From contig JBAOIH010000004.1 of NCBI GenBank assembly GCA_037045645.1, positions 248,001-312,000 on the forward strand: a stretch of DNA of 64,000 bases, read 5' to 3'. The position numbers were made by a program, and so were the translations under genes. Source of the stretch: Nocardioides sp. (GTDB lineage: Bacteria; Actinomycetota; Actinomycetes; Propionibacteriales; Nocardioidaceae). The first letter of the stretch is position 1. Each line of letters starts with the position of its first letter. Positions 18,210 to 26,894 of this stretch are shown piece by piece. A model generated the notes under the pieces. It searched no databases and had not been told where the DNA came from. It saw only the letters and a program-made list of their open reading frames with translations.

Positions 18210-19037
18210 ACCCCCTCCCGCACCCGGTCACCGGCGAGCTCTTCGAGTCTCCGGTGCCCGCTGGGTGAGGGCTGGCCCGACGATCCGGCGTCGGCTGACA
18301 CCCCCATCGCGCGCACCGCTGCGGGCGTACGCGCGCTCGCGAGCACCGACGACCTCGCCGAACTCGACGCGCGGGTCTCGGTCTGCCGCGCTTGTCCCAG
18401 GCTCGTGGCGTGGCGAGAGCAGTGGGCGGCGACCAAGCGCGCCAGCTTCGCCGACCAGCCCTATTGGGGCCGCCCGATCGCCGGGTGGGGCGATCCGCAG
18501 CCGCGCGTGCTTCTGGTGGGCCTGGCTCCGGCGGCCAACGGTGGCAACCGTACGGGCCGGATCTTCACCGGTGACCCCAGCGCCGACTGGATCTTCGCGG
18601 CGCTGCACCGTTGCGGACTCGCGGCGATCCTCACGTCGACGCATGCAGGCGACGGACAACGGCTTCTCGGCGCGCGGATGATCGCCACGGTGCGTTGCGC
18701 GCCACCGGCCAACAAGCCGACCCCGACCGAGCGGGACACCTGCGCGCCCTGGCTGCTGCGCGAGATCGAGCTGGTGTCCGCGTCCGTACGCTCGGTGGTG
18801 GCGCTGGGGGCCTTCGGCTGGACGGGGGCGCTGCGGGCGTACGAATCGCTGGGCTATCGCACCGGTGTGGCGAAACCGAAGTTCGCCCACGGCGCCGAGG
18901 TGGTGCTCAGTCGCGACGGCTACCCGGATGTCACATTGCTGGGCTGCTATCACCCCAGCCCGCACAACACCTTCACCGGCAGGCTGACCGCCGAGATGAC
19001 CGACGCGGTGCTCACCCGAGCCCAGCAACTAGATTGA
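18206..19037 (+). CDS. Uracil-DNA glycosylase, family 5 (UDGb) (one frameshift near 18258)
   Basis: UDGb excises uracil and other deaminated bases and carries a 4Fe-4S cluster. Motif A is GLAPAANGGNRTGRIFTGD and the C-terminal motif is YHPSPHNTFTGRL. Cluster cysteines are CRAC near the N-terminus plus two later ones. The N-terminus (NPLPHPVTGELFESPVP) starts at GTG 18206, overlapping the ppx stop. One extra C in GTGCCCGCTGGG (about 18256-18260) throws it out of frame before LGEGWPDDPAS. Length is 3n+1. A start at ATG 18405 would lose the cluster ligands, so the longer model is preferred. Confidence 0.85.
19030..19035 (+). promoter_or_regulatory. Possible -10 box (TAGATT) before the tRNA gene
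   Basis: TAGATT lies 20 bases before the mature tRNA 5' end. It matches the TANNNT pattern used before many genes here and would start transcription a few bases before the tRNA. Confidence 0.4.
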
Positions 19038-19055
19038 GCCCTTGACTCCCACGTC

Positions 19056-19129
19056 GCCCCGGTAGCCCAATCGGCAGAGGCAGGCGCCTTAAAAGCGCTT
19101 CAGTCTGGGTTCGAGTCCCAGCCGGGGCA
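19056..19129 (+). tRNA. tRNA with anticodon UAA (tRNA-Leu), short variable loop
   Basis: The cloverleaf is complete: acceptor GCCCCGG/CCGGGGC, D arm, anticodon stem GGCGC/GCGCT with loop CTTAAAA (anticodon TAA at 19090-19092), T stem CTGGG/CCCAG with TTCGAGT, and discriminator A. CCA is not encoded. The variable loop is only TCAGT (5 nt), whereas bacterial tRNA-Leu normally has a long variable arm. The anticodon reads UUA, so leucine is the default assignment, with the structural oddity noted. Confidence 0.9.
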
Positions 19130-19254
19130 CGCAGGCGGGAACACGAGGGCCGCGCAAGACGTTGGACGTTGCGAGACGCCCGATAAACTGCGGCGTCACG
19201 GATCTAGATGTCGCCTGAACGGGCGACGATCCCGGCCTCCGAGGAGAGACCACG

Positions 19255-20098
19255 ATGCGAAGCAACAACCCGGTATTCAACCGGTCAGCCGAGTTCAACG
19301 GCCAGACCAATGCGTACGGGAACCAGACCTACGCCGGCAACGGCAACCCCTACGAGGGTTATGGCCAGCCCGCCGACTGGCAGACCGGCACGCCGACCCC
19401 ACAAGACGCCGGGCGGATGACGATCGACTCGGTCGTCCAGAAGACCGCGATGTCGCTGATCTTGGTCTTCGTGACCGCAGCCGCGACCTGGTGGTACGTC
19501 GGTGACGTCGCGGTCAGCCAAGAGGCGCTCAGCCGGGCCACCCTGCTGTCGATGCTCGGAGCCGGCCTGGCGTTCGTGCTCTCGATCGTCAACTCGTTCA
19601 AGCGCGTCATCAGCCCCGCACTCGTGCTGGCCTTCGCGGCGGCTCGAGGGTGTCGCCCTCGGCGCGATCAGCAAGTTCTTCGATGCCAGCTTCGGCGACG
19701 GGATCGTCAGCCAGGCGGTGCTCGGCACCTTCGCCGCCTTCGCGGGCACCCTGGCGGCGTACAAGTTCTTCGACATCAAGGTCGGCAACAAGTTCCGCAC
19801 CTTCGTCATCGCCGGCATGTTCGGCGTCGTCGGCCTGGGCATCCTGAGCCTGGTGCTGAGCTTCTTCGGCATCGACACCGGCCTCTTCGGGTTCGGCACC
19901 CTCGGCCTGGTCATGGCGATCGTCGGCCTCACCTTGGGTGTCTTCATGCTGATCCTCGACTTCGACTTCGTCGAGAACGGCGTCGCCGCCGGTCTCCCCG
20001 AGCACGAGTCGTGGCGAGCGGCCTTCGGCCTGACCGTCAGCCTGGTCTGGATCTACACCAACCTGCTGCGCATCCTCGCCATCCTGCGCGGTGACTGA
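19255..20098 (+). CDS. Bax inhibitor-1/YccA family membrane protein (one frameshift near 19645)
   Basis: The protein has a Gln/Asn/Gly/Tyr-rich soluble N-terminus (about 55 residues) and seven hydrophobic segments of the BI-1/YccA family. The family hallmark EGVALGAIS is seen after the second segment pair, and DFDFVENG near the end. These proteins are linked to membrane stress and calcium leak; the bacterial role is unclear. The frame breaks at GCGGCGGCTCGAGG (about 19641-19648), where one extra G separates LVLAFAA from LEGVALGAIS. Length is 3n+1. Confidence 0.87.
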
Positions 20099-20118
20099 CC
20101 TCGCGTGAGAGGATTCCA

Positions 20119-20154
20119 GTGGCCCGTCTCTTCCTGCTGTGGGAGACGGGCCAC
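20119..20154. terminator. 12-bp stem hairpin between convergent genes
   Basis: GTGGCCCGTCTC (20119-20130) pairs perfectly with GAGACGGGCCAC (20143-20154) around a 12-nt loop. It lies between the 3' ends of the BI-1 and SGNH genes and probably terminates both. Confidence 0.75.
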
Positions 20155-20161
20155 CGGCATT

Positions 20162-21175
20162 TCAGTCCCCGGTGGACTCGTCGGACTCGGGCGCCTCGGC
20201 CTCGCTGGGCGGCCCGAGCACACGGTGGCGCAACTCGACCCAGCGCCCGCGAAGGCCGCGCTGGCTGCCGGCGATCTCGGTGCCGTCCAACTCGGTTCCT
20301 GGCGTCTTCACCGCCTTTACGGCGGCAGTCGCCACCGGAAGGACCCCTTCGCCCCGACCGCGCGGCGGCGCCGCCTCGGTCTCCGGTCCCAGCTCCAAGG
20401 CGGCGACCACCGAAGGCACCACGACCGAGGCCATCGCCCGATAGCCCTCCGCGGAGGGGTGGAAACGGTCAGGTCCGAAAAGGACCTCGGGCGTGGCCAG
20501 GAACTCCGCGCCGAGGATGGAGCCGAGCGAGACCGTACGCCCGCCCTCCTCGACGACGGCGATGGTCTGGGCGGCGGCCAAGCGTCGTGACCAGGAGCGG
20601 GCGATCTGCTTCAGTGGCGGGCCGATCGGCTTGATCGTGCCAAGGTCGGGACAGGTCCCGACCACCACCTCGACGCCCGCCTCGACGAGCCGGCGTACGG
20701 CCTCCGCCAGCGAGCGCACCGAGGCCGAGGGCAACACCTGGTGGGTCACGTCGTTGGCGCCGATGAAGATGACCACCACGTCGGGGTGGGTCGTCAGTGC
20801 GCGATCCACCTGCCCGGCGAGGTCGGCCGAACGAGCACCGACCTTGGCGAACGAGCGCAGGTGCACCCGCCGGTCGGCTTGCAGGGCGACGCCGGAGGCG
20901 AGCACCGCGCCGGTCGTCTCCTCCACCGAATCCACGCCATAGCCGGCCGCGCTGGAGTCGCCGAGCAACGCCAGCCGGATCCCCGGACCGGGGCGCCCCC
21001 GGCCGTACCACCCCGTCGGGTCCGGCGGGGTGTCCTTCGCCTCGCCGATCAGATAACGCGCGAACTTCGCCTCGGCGGTCAGCACTCCGTAGAGACCGGC
21101 GCCGAGCAGTGACAGGCCGCCCCCGCCGTACGCCGCGGCCGAGGCCAGCTTGCGTGCCGCGGTCACCTTGCTCAT
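20162..21175 (-). CDS. SGNH/GDSL-type hydrolase with N-terminal membrane anchor
   Basis: SGNH hydrolases are esterases or lipases with a Ser-Asp-His triad. Block I is LALLGDSSAAGYG, block III is FIGANDVTHQ and block V is DRFHPSAEGY, which supplies Asp and His. A hydrophobic N-terminal segment (AYGGGGLSLLGAGLYGVL) suggests a membrane anchor. ATG 21175 is preferred because a TATGGT box (21183-21188, minus strand) lies 7 bases upstream; ATG 21187 overlaps that box. The natural substrate is unknown. It is divergent from cbs. Confidence 0.85.
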   Translation of the reverse strand: MSKVTAARKLASAAAYGGGGLSLLGAGLYGVLTAEAKFARYLIGEAKDTPPDPTGWYGRGRPGPGIRLALLGDSSAAGYGVDSVEETTGAVLASGVALQADRRVHLRSFAKVGARSADLAGQVDRALTTHPDVVVIFIGANDVTHQVLPSASVRSLAEAVRRLVEAGVEVVVGTCPDLGTIKPIGPPLKQIARSWSRRLAAAQTIAVVEEGGRTVSLGSILGAEFLATPEVLFGPDRFHPSAEGYRAMASVVVPSVVAALELGPETEAAPPRGRGEGVLPVATAAVKAVKTPGTELDGTEIAGSQRGLRGRWVELRHRVLGPPSEAEAPESDESTGD

Positions 21176-21250
21176 GACGGCAACCATACGGACGAAGGGG
21201 TTGCCCCCGCGGGCGGTCGTCGCGTTTCACCACGCGTTCGCTCCAACGCC

Positions 21251-21256
21251 TAGATT
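21251..21256 (+). promoter_or_regulatory. -10 box TAGATT of a leaderless cbs mRNA
   Basis: TAGATT ends 6 bases before the GTG start of cbs. No ribosome-binding site can fit, so the transcript probably starts at or next to the GTG. Confidence 0.6.
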
Positions 21257-21262
21257 GAGGGC

Positions 21263-22645
21263 GTGGACTACGCGAACTCGTTGCTGGACCTCATCGGAAA
21301 CACGCCTCTGCTGCGGCTGCGCAGGTCACTGGACGACCTGGAGTCACCGCTGGTGCTGGCGAAGGTCGAATACCTCAACCCGGGCGGGTCGGTGAAGGAC
21401 CGGATCGCGACACGCATGATCGACGCGGCCGAGGCCTCGGGCGAACTGCAGCCAGGAGGGACCATCGTCGAGCCCACTTCGGGCAACACCGGGGTGGGAC
21501 TGGCGATGGTGGCGCAACAACGCGGCTATAAGTGCGTCTTCGTGTGCCCCGACAAGGTCAGCGAGGACAAACGCAACGTGCTCAAAGCGTACGGCGCCGA
21601 GGTCGTGGTGTGCCCGACGGCGGTCGCGCCCGAGCACCCCGATTCCTACTACAACGTCTCGGACCGCCTGGCCTCGCAGCCGGGTGCCTGGAAGCCCAAC
21701 CAGTACGCCAACCCGCACAACCCGCGCTCGCACTACGAGACCACCGGCCCCGAGATCTGGCGCCAGACCGAAGGCAAGATCACTCACTTCGTGGCTGGCG
21801 TCGGCACCGGCGGCACGATTACCGGGATCGGACGTTTTCTGAAGGAGCAGAATCCCGACGTCCAGGTGATCGGCGCCGATCCGGCCGGCTCGGTCTATTC
21901 CGGCGGCACCGGGCGCCCGTACCTCGTGGAGGGCGTCGGCGAGGACTTCTGGCCCGAGACGTACGACCGTGACGTCGCCGATCGGATCATCGAGGTCTCC
22001 GACGCGGACTCGTTCGCCTTCACCCGCCGACTCGCACGCGAGGAGGCGCTGCTGGTCGGCGGTTCGTCCGGGATGGCCGCGTACGCCGCCGCACAACTGG
22101 CGCGCGAGCTCGCCGAGGAAGGCCGCGACGACGCCGTGATCGTGGTGCTGCTGCCCGACTCCGGTCGCGGCTACCTCACCAAGGTCTTCAACGACGACTG
22201 GCTCTCGCGGTTCGGCTTCGAGACCGGCACGGATGCGGCCGAGCGTACGGTCGGAGAGGTGCTGCGGGCCAAGACCGGCCCGATCCCGGACCTGGTCCAC
22301 ACCCATCCGGGCGAGACGCTGGCCGACGCGGTCGCGATCTTGCAGGAATACGGCGTCTCGCAGATGCCGGTCGTACGCGCGGAGCCGCCGATCGTCGCCG
22401 CGGAGGTTGCCGGTGCGGTCTCCGAGCGGGCGCTGTTGGATGCCATCTTCGCCGGGCATGCGAAGTTGACCGACCGCGTCGAGGACCACATGTCCGAGGC
22501 GCTGCCCTCCATTGGTTCCAACGAGGCCGTCTCGGCTGCCGTGGCGCTGCTGGAGAGCGCCGACGCGGCGCTGGTGCACGAGGACGGCAAACCGGTCGGC
22601 GTCTTGACCCGCCAAGACCTGTTGGCCCACATGGCGGGAGCGTGA
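21263..22645 (+). CDS. Cystathionine beta-synthase
   Basis: The enzyme condenses serine and homocysteine to cystathionine (reverse transsulfuration), using PLP. The PLP lysine is in GGSVKDR at about residue 45, and the SGNTG phosphate-binding loop follows. GVGTGGTITGIGRFLKE and GGSSGMA are also typical. Two CBS domains fill the region after about residue 335, matching the 460-residue length of the CBS type rather than the shorter cysteine synthase. A cystathionine gamma-synthase gene lies at 45860. The GTG start is leaderless-type. The stop overlaps the next gene. Confidence 0.95.
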   Translation: MDYANSLLDLIGNTPLLRLRRSLDDLESPLVLAKVEYLNPGGSVKDRIATRMIDAAEASGELQPGGTIVEPTSGNTGVGLAMVAQQRGYKCVFVCPDKVSEDKRNVLKAYGAEVVVCPTAVAPEHPDSYYNVSDRLASQPGAWKPNQYANPHNPRSHYETTGPEIWRQTEGKITHFVAGVGTGGTITGIGRFLKEQNPDVQVIGADPAGSVYSGGTGRPYLVEGVGEDFWPETYDRDVADRIIEVSDADSFAFTRRLAREEALLVGGSSGMAAYAAAQLARELAEEGRDDAVIVVLLPDSGRGYLTKVFNDDWLSRFGFETGTDAAERTVGEVLRAKTGPIPDLVHTHPGETLADAVAILQEYGVSQMPVVRAEPPIVAAEVAGAVSERALLDAIFAGHAKLTDRVEDHMSEALPSIGSNEAVSAAVALLESADAALVHEDGKPVGVLTRQDLLAHMAGA

Positions 22646-23058
22646 GGAGGTTCCTCGGCCTCGCGCTGGTGAGCCTGTCGTTGGCGGCCTGCTCGGGAGG
22701 CGGTCAGGGCGAAGGCCACGACGCGCCGATGGAGATCGAGGTCGGCAAGGTCTTCGAGTGGAACGGCTTCAAAGCAGCCGAAGGATGGCACCTCACGAGT
22801 ACGAAGGTCTCGCGGGGCGGCCAGGACGTGCAGCAGCCGGACGTCGTGGATCTCAAGGTGACCAACACCGGGGAGACCACCAGGTTCGCCCTGTTCCGGC
22901 TCGAGTTCGGACTCGGCAGCGAACTCGTGGCCGCGATCAACTGCACGTCCGAGTCCGAGATCGCGCCCGCGGGCTCGTCCACGATGGTCTGCCCTGGGCT
23001 CGGTGCGGTGTATCCCACCGACTACGACTCGGTCCTGGTCGGCAAGATCCAGCGCTGA
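22642..23058 (+). CDS. Small lipoprotein of unknown function
   Basis: A 138-residue protein with a lipoprotein signal (FLGLALVSLSLAAC). The mature part looks like a small beta-sandwich (VVDLKVTNTGETTRFALFRL), resembling the DUF4352/telomeric-repeat-like extracellular Ig folds, with two cysteines that may pair. It overlaps cbs by four bases, so it is co-translated. No function can be assigned. Confidence 0.7.
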   Translation: MRRFLGLALVSLSLAACSGGGQGEGHDAPMEIEVGKVFEWNGFKAAEGWHLTSTKVSRGGQDVQQPDVVDLKVTNTGETTRFALFRLEFGLGSELVAAINCTSESEIAPAGSSTMVCPGLGAVYPTDYDSVLVGKIQR

Positions 23059-23061
23059 CCG

Positions 23062-23841
23062 ATGGCGGATCTGTCACTCCAGATCGTCCTGCTGCTGGCG
23101 CTGGCCGCCCTGGCGGCGGGATTCGTCGACGCGGTTGTCGGCGGCGGAGGGCTGATCCAACTCCCGGCGCTGTTGCTCGGCCTCCCTGGCGCGAGTCCCG
23201 TGCAGATCCTGGCCACGAACAAACTGGCCTCGATCTGTGGCACCACCGTCGCGGGGGCCACGTACTTTCGCAGGCTCAGGCCCGATCCCAAGACCTTCGT
23301 CCCGCTGATGGTGTGCGCCTTCGCCGGGTCGGCGGGCGGCGCCGCCGTGGCGTCGCTGATCCCACGCTCGGCGTTCGACCCGATCGTGCTGGTGGCCCTG
23401 GTGCTCGTGGGCGCGTACGTCTTCCTCAAACCCTCCCTCGGAGAGGAGACGGCGCTGCGGTACGCGGGGCGGCGACACACCTGGGGAGCGATGCTGATCG
23501 GGGCGCTGGTCGGCTTCTATGACGGGGCCCTCGGCCCGGGGACCGGATCGTTCTTCGTCTTCGGACTCGTCGGCCTGCTGGGCTACTCGTTCCTGGAAGC
23601 CTCGGCCAAGGCGCGCCTGGCCAATTGGGCGACCAACCTCGCTGCTTTGGTGGTGTTCATCCCGCAGGGCGCGGTGATGTGGCAACTCGGCCTGGTGATG
23701 GGCGCCGCCAACCTGGCCGGGGGGTACCTCGGGGCGCGGGTCGCGTTGGGCGCGGGCGCGAAGTTCGTACGTGCGTTCTTCTTGCTGATCGTGTCTGCGT
23801 TTGTGGTCCGCATCGGTGGTGACGTGCTCGGGGTGTGGTGA
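23062..23841 (+). CDS. TSUP family transporter (sulfite exporter TauE/SafE-like)
   Basis: A 259-residue membrane protein with eight hydrophobic segments. It shows the family's paired motifs GFVDAVVGGGGLIQLP near the N-terminus and GFYDGALGPGTGSFF in the second half. TSUP proteins export sulfite, sulfoacetate or related organic anions. The position after cystathionine beta-synthase and a lipoprotein gene would fit sulfur handling, but the substrate is inferred only from family. Confidence 0.9.
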   Translation: MADLSLQIVLLLALAALAAGFVDAVVGGGGLIQLPALLLGLPGASPVQILATNKLASICGTTVAGATYFRRLRPDPKTFVPLMVCAFAGSAGGAAVASLIPRSAFDPIVLVALVLVGAYVFLKPSLGEETALRYAGRRHTWGAMLIGALVGFYDGALGPGTGSFFVFGLVGLLGYSFLEASAKARLANWATNLAALVVFIPQGAVMWQLGLVMGAANLAGGYLGARVALGAGAKFVRAFFLLIVSAFVVRIGGDVLGVW

Positions 23842-23858
23842 GCGATAGCCTCACGCCC

Positions 23859-24869
23859 ATGCCGAGCGTCGGACCCGTGGACCGCTTCCAGCGGGAGCAC
23901 ACGAGCGTCGGCTTTCCGCTCGCCGTCATCTACAAATACTTCGACGACCAGGGCAACTACCTGGCCGCCACGATGACCTACTACGCGTTCATCGCGATCT
24001 TCCCGCTGATGCTGCTCGGCACGTCGATCCTGGGCTTCGTCCTTGCCGGTCGCCCCGAGTGGCAGGAGGTGATCCTCGACTCCGCGCTGTCGCAGTTCCC
24101 GATCATCGGCGACGAGATCGGACGACCGCAGGGCCTGCAGGGTTCGGTCGGCGGCATCGTGTTCGGTTCGCTGGCCGCCCTCTACGGGTCGATGGGGCTG
24201 GGGCAGAGCCTGCAGAACACGGCCTGGCTGGTCTGGTCGGTGCCGCGCAACAGTCGCCCCAATCCGGTGCAGTCGCGGCTCAAGACGCTGGTCTTGCTGT
24301 TGACCGCCGGGACGTCGCTGCTCGTGGTGTCGGTGTTCTCCACTGTGGTGGCGCGCACCGACTGGCTGACGCGTTGGCTGGGCGGTGGGCTGAAGTTCTT
24401 CCTGCCGATCGCGATCACGTTGATCGTGGGCACGATGCTCACCCTGTTGTTCCGATTCGCGGCAGCCGGCCGCCCGCCGTTCCTCCAGACGATGCCCGGC
24501 GGGTTCGCGCTCGCGATCATGTGGCAGTTGTTGCAGTACGTCGGGGCGCTCTATGTCGAGCACGTGCTCGTCGGTGCCGCTTCGATGAACCGTACGTTCG
24601 GCCTGGTCCTCGGGCTCGTGGGCTTCTTGTGGCTCGGTGCGGTGATGGCGGTGCTCGCGATGGAGATCAACGTCGTGCTCACCAAACAGTTGTGGCCGCG
24701 CGCGCTGCTCACGCCCTTCACCGATCGCGTCGAGCTCACCGAGGCCGACATGCGCGCCTACCAGGGCTATGCCCAGATGCAGCGGCATAAGGGGTTCCAG
24801 GAGGTGTCCGTGCGCTTCGAGAAGTTCGTGGAGGCCGCCGAGAGGGAGCGATCCGGCGGCGACTCGTGA
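23859..24869 (+). CDS. YihY/virulence factor BrkB family membrane protein
   Basis: The protein has six hydrophobic segments and the family features YFDDQGNYLAATMTYYAFIAIFPL near the start and a GAVMAVLAMEINVVLT segment before the C-terminal tail. The role of the family is not settled; the older label ribonuclease BN is wrong. ATG 23859 is selected because TAGCCT at 23846-23851 lies 7 bases upstream; an in-frame start at 23835 would lie upstream of that box. The stop overlaps the next GTG by four bases. Confidence 0.9.
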   Translation: MPSVGPVDRFQREHTSVGFPLAVIYKYFDDQGNYLAATMTYYAFIAIFPLMLLGTSILGFVLAGRPEWQEVILDSALSQFPIIGDEIGRPQGLQGSVGGIVFGSLAALYGSMGLGQSLQNTAWLVWSVPRNSRPNPVQSRLKTLVLLLTAGTSLLVVSVFSTVVARTDWLTRWLGGGLKFFLPIAITLIVGTMLTLLFRFAAAGRPPFLQTMPGGFALAIMWQLLQYVGALYVEHVLVGAASMNRTFGLVLGLVGFLWLGAVMAVLAMEINVVLTKQLWPRALLTPFTDRVELTEADMRAYQGYAQMQRHKGFQEVSVRFEKFVEAAERERSGGDS

Positions 24870-25489
24870 AGTCGTACGTGTCCCTCGCGGCGCCCGCGAG
24901 TGCCGAGATCGAGGTCAAGCGCTCTCGATTCCTCGCGGTCGTCGCTCCGGTGTCGTCGGAAGAGGCGGCTCGCGCGGTGATCGACGGCGCGCGTCGCGAG
25001 CACTGGGACGCGCGGCATCACTGCTCGGCCTTCGTCCTCGGGCCCACCTCGTCGATCGCGCGCTCGTCGGATGACGGCGAGCCGTCGGGGACCGCGGGGG
25101 CGCCCATGCTGGAGGTGCTGCGTGGTGCCGGTCTCACCGACACGGTGGCGGTGGTGACCCGGTGGTTCGGGGGCACCTTGCTGGGTGCGGGTGGTTTGGT
25201 GCGGGCGTACGGCGACGCGGTGCGCGCGGCGCTGGACGTGTCGACGTTGAAGCGTTTCGAGTTGGTCTTCGAGGTCGCGCTGCGCGTCTCGCACGCCGAC
25301 GCCGGCCGATTGGAGAGTGACCTGCGAGGTCGCGGGGTGCGCGTGCTGGACGTGGCGTACGACTCGGCGGTGACGTTGCTGGTCGGGGTGCCGGAGGTGG
25401 ACCAGTTGGCGGGCCTGGTGGCCGAACTCACCGCGGGCACGGTGACCCCGGTGTCGACGGGGCAGCGCTGGCTAGGCTCCTCACTATGA
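24866..25489 (+). CDS. YigZ/IMPACT family protein
   Basis: YigZ-type proteins have a ribosomal-S5-like N-terminal domain and a ferredoxin-like C-terminal domain. The signatures KRSRFLAVVAPVSSEEAA, the DARHHCSAFVLG segment and DDGEPSGTAGAPMLEVL are clear, followed by VTRWFGGTLLGAGGLVRAYG. The family is related to eukaryotic IMPACT and may act in translation control. The 207-residue length is normal. GTG 24866 overlaps YihY and the stop overlaps the next ATG by four bases. Confidence 0.93.
   Translation: MKSYVSLAAPASAEIEVKRSRFLAVVAPVSSEEAARAVIDGARREHWDARHHCSAFVLGPTSSIARSSDDGEPSGTAGAPMLEVLRGAGLTDTVAVVTRWFGGTLLGAGGLVRAYGDAVRAALDVSTLKRFELVFEVALRVSHADAGRLESDLRGRGVRVLDVAYDSAVTLLVGVPEVDQLAGLVAELTAGTVTPVSTGQRWLGSSL
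25473..25478 (+). promoter_or_regulatory. Internal -10 box TAGGCT before the coiled-coil gene
   Basis: TAGGCT lies inside the 3' end of the YigZ gene and ends 7 bases before ATG 25486. It has the leaderless spacing seen at other genes, so the coiled-coil gene may have its own promoter besides read-through. Confidence 0.5.
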
Positions 25490-26424
25490 GCGCGGCGCTG
25501 GAGCGGCTGGCCGAGTTGGCACAACGTGAGTCGGAGGCATCCGGGCTGCGGCGGCAGTTGAACGTGGCTGAGCAGAATCGCGCCGAGGCCGAGCGCCGAC
25601 TCGATGCGGCGATCGCCGCGCACGCGAAGGAGTCGTTCGACGTCGAACGGCTGCGGTCGTTGTCGATGACGCGGATCCTGTCGGCGTTGAAGGGCAATCG
25701 CGACCTGGACCTCAACCGGGAGGAGGCCGAGGCGGCAGCCGCTGCCTATCAGGCGCAGGAGGCCGAGGCCAGACTCGAAGCCGCGCGCCGCGAAGTGGAA
25801 GATCTGGACCGACGGATCGCGACACTGGGTGACTTCTCCGCGCAACGAGCAGAGATCCTGCAAGAACGAGAACGTGAACTCTCCGCCTCCGCATCTCCGG
25901 CCGCCGCTGAGTTGACCGCATTGGCCGAGCAGGTGGGGCTCACCCGAGCCGAACTGGCACAGATCCAGGAGGCCGACGTGGCTTGCCGCTCGGCGTACTC
26001 CGCACTCAATGCTGCCGCCGAACATCTCGGATCAGCGCAGAGTTGGGCGACGTACGACACCTTCTTCAGCGGCGGTGTGTTCTCCGACATGATGAAGTAC
26101 GACCGCCTCGACAAGGCGGGCGACCTGATGCGTCGGGCCGATCAAGCACTGACTGCGCTCGCGTCCGAGTTGGCCGACGTGGGGATCGGGTCAGTGGGTC
26201 AGATCGAGATCACCCAGATGAACCGGACCTTCGACGTCTGGTTCGACAACATCTTCAGCGACTATGCGGTGCGTGAGCGGATCAAGGAGGCAGCCGCGCG
26301 CGTGCAGCAGTTGCAAGCCGGCCTCTCCACCACCGGAGACGAACTCGCTCGCCGCAAGGCTGCCGCGCAGCGCGCCCTGGCGGACGCTGAGGTCCAGCGC
26401 GAACGCCTCCTCACGTCAAGTTGA
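25486..26424 (+). CDS. Coiled-coil protein of unknown function
   Basis: The 312-residue product is almost all helix, with long Ala/Glu/Arg-rich heptad stretches. A first coil spans about residues 1-60 and a second about 80-160. A non-coiled middle (FFSGGVFSDMMKYDRLDKAG) follows at about 200-220, then an aromatic segment NRTFDVWFDNIFSDYAVRERI, and a final coil. There is no membrane segment or known enzyme motif. The conserved-looking aromatic stretch suggests a specific partner-binding site. I do not recognise the family with certainty. Confidence 0.75.
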   Translation: MSAALERLAELAQRESEASGLRRQLNVAEQNRAEAERRLDAAIAAHAKESFDVERLRSLSMTRILSALKGNRDLDLNREEAEAAAAAYQAQEAEARLEAARREVEDLDRRIATLGDFSAQRAEILQERERELSASASPAAAELTALAEQVGLTRAELAQIQEADVACRSAYSALNAAAEHLGSAQSWATYDTFFSGGVFSDMMKYDRLDKAGDLMRRADQALTALASELADVGIGSVGQIEITQMNRTFDVWFDNIFSDYAVRERIKEAAARVQQLQAGLSTTGDELARRKAAAQRALADAEVQRERLLTSS

Positions 26425-26506
26425 GTTCCCCCTCGCCAGGCGTTGAGTCCCGTGTCCCTGGGCCTTGAGTTGCGCCTCCCTGGGCCTTGAGTTGCGCCTC
26501 AAACTG
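26419..26506 (+). repeat. 22-bp tandem repeats, left array (TTGAGT...CCTGGG units)
   Basis: Four degenerate 22-bp units share TTGAGT at one end and CTGGG or CCAGG at the other. Two consecutive units are almost identical (CCTTGAGTTGCGCCTCCCTG, then GG). The array lies between converging genes. The same unit occurs in opposite orientation at 26895-26960, on the other side of the PNPOx-like gene. Confidence 0.75.
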
Positions 26507-26882
26507 GCCGACAGTCGTTATCGCAGTCGGTCTGGTCACCGGCACTCACCGGGGCTGCCGGCCCGTCGGCATGTGACGCCGGGCGGTGCAACACCGCGCT
26601 CTCGGGCGTGAAGTCGATGCCGTCACCGTCTGCCTCCGCAGTCCCATCGATCAGCAAGGCATACCCGCGTGGTGCCGGAGGTGGAAACAGCAGCGTCGCG
26701 CTCGGATTGGAGGCGAGATTGGCGGCGGAACCGCGGCTGGCTGGCAGTCGTACGACGCCACCGTCCAGGTTCGCGTCGACGGTGACCACCTTCGTACGCC
26801 CGTCGCCGACGGTAAGCAGATAGCCGACACCGAAGTCCTGCAGCACAGCTTCCAACGACTCGATCTTCACCGGGATGCTCAT
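26499..26882 (-). CDS. Pyridoxamine 5'-phosphate oxidase-like protein
   Basis: A 127-residue split-barrel flavin- or F420-binding type protein. The start VKIESLEAVLQDFGVGYLLTVGDG and the middle RLPASRGSAANLASNPSATLLFPP resemble small actinobacterial PNPOx-fold proteins with a phosphate-binding strand pair. The C-terminus (HADGPAAP then a Cys/Asp-rich tail) is Asp-rich. The substrate is unknown. It sits alone between two arrays of 22-bp repeats in opposite orientation. Confidence 0.78.
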   Translation of the reverse strand: MSIPVKIESLEAVLQDFGVGYLLTVGDGRTKVVTVDANLDGGVVRLPASRGSAANLASNPSATLLFPPPAPRGYALLIDGTAEADGDGIDFTPESAVLHRPASHADGPAAPVSAGDQTDCDNDCRPV

Positions 26883-26894
26883 AGTTCGACCGTA

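Noticed and set aside
18405..19037. Short UDG starting at ATG 18405
   Set aside because: It would drop the N-terminal CRAC cluster ligands, which are encoded upstream in the same frame.
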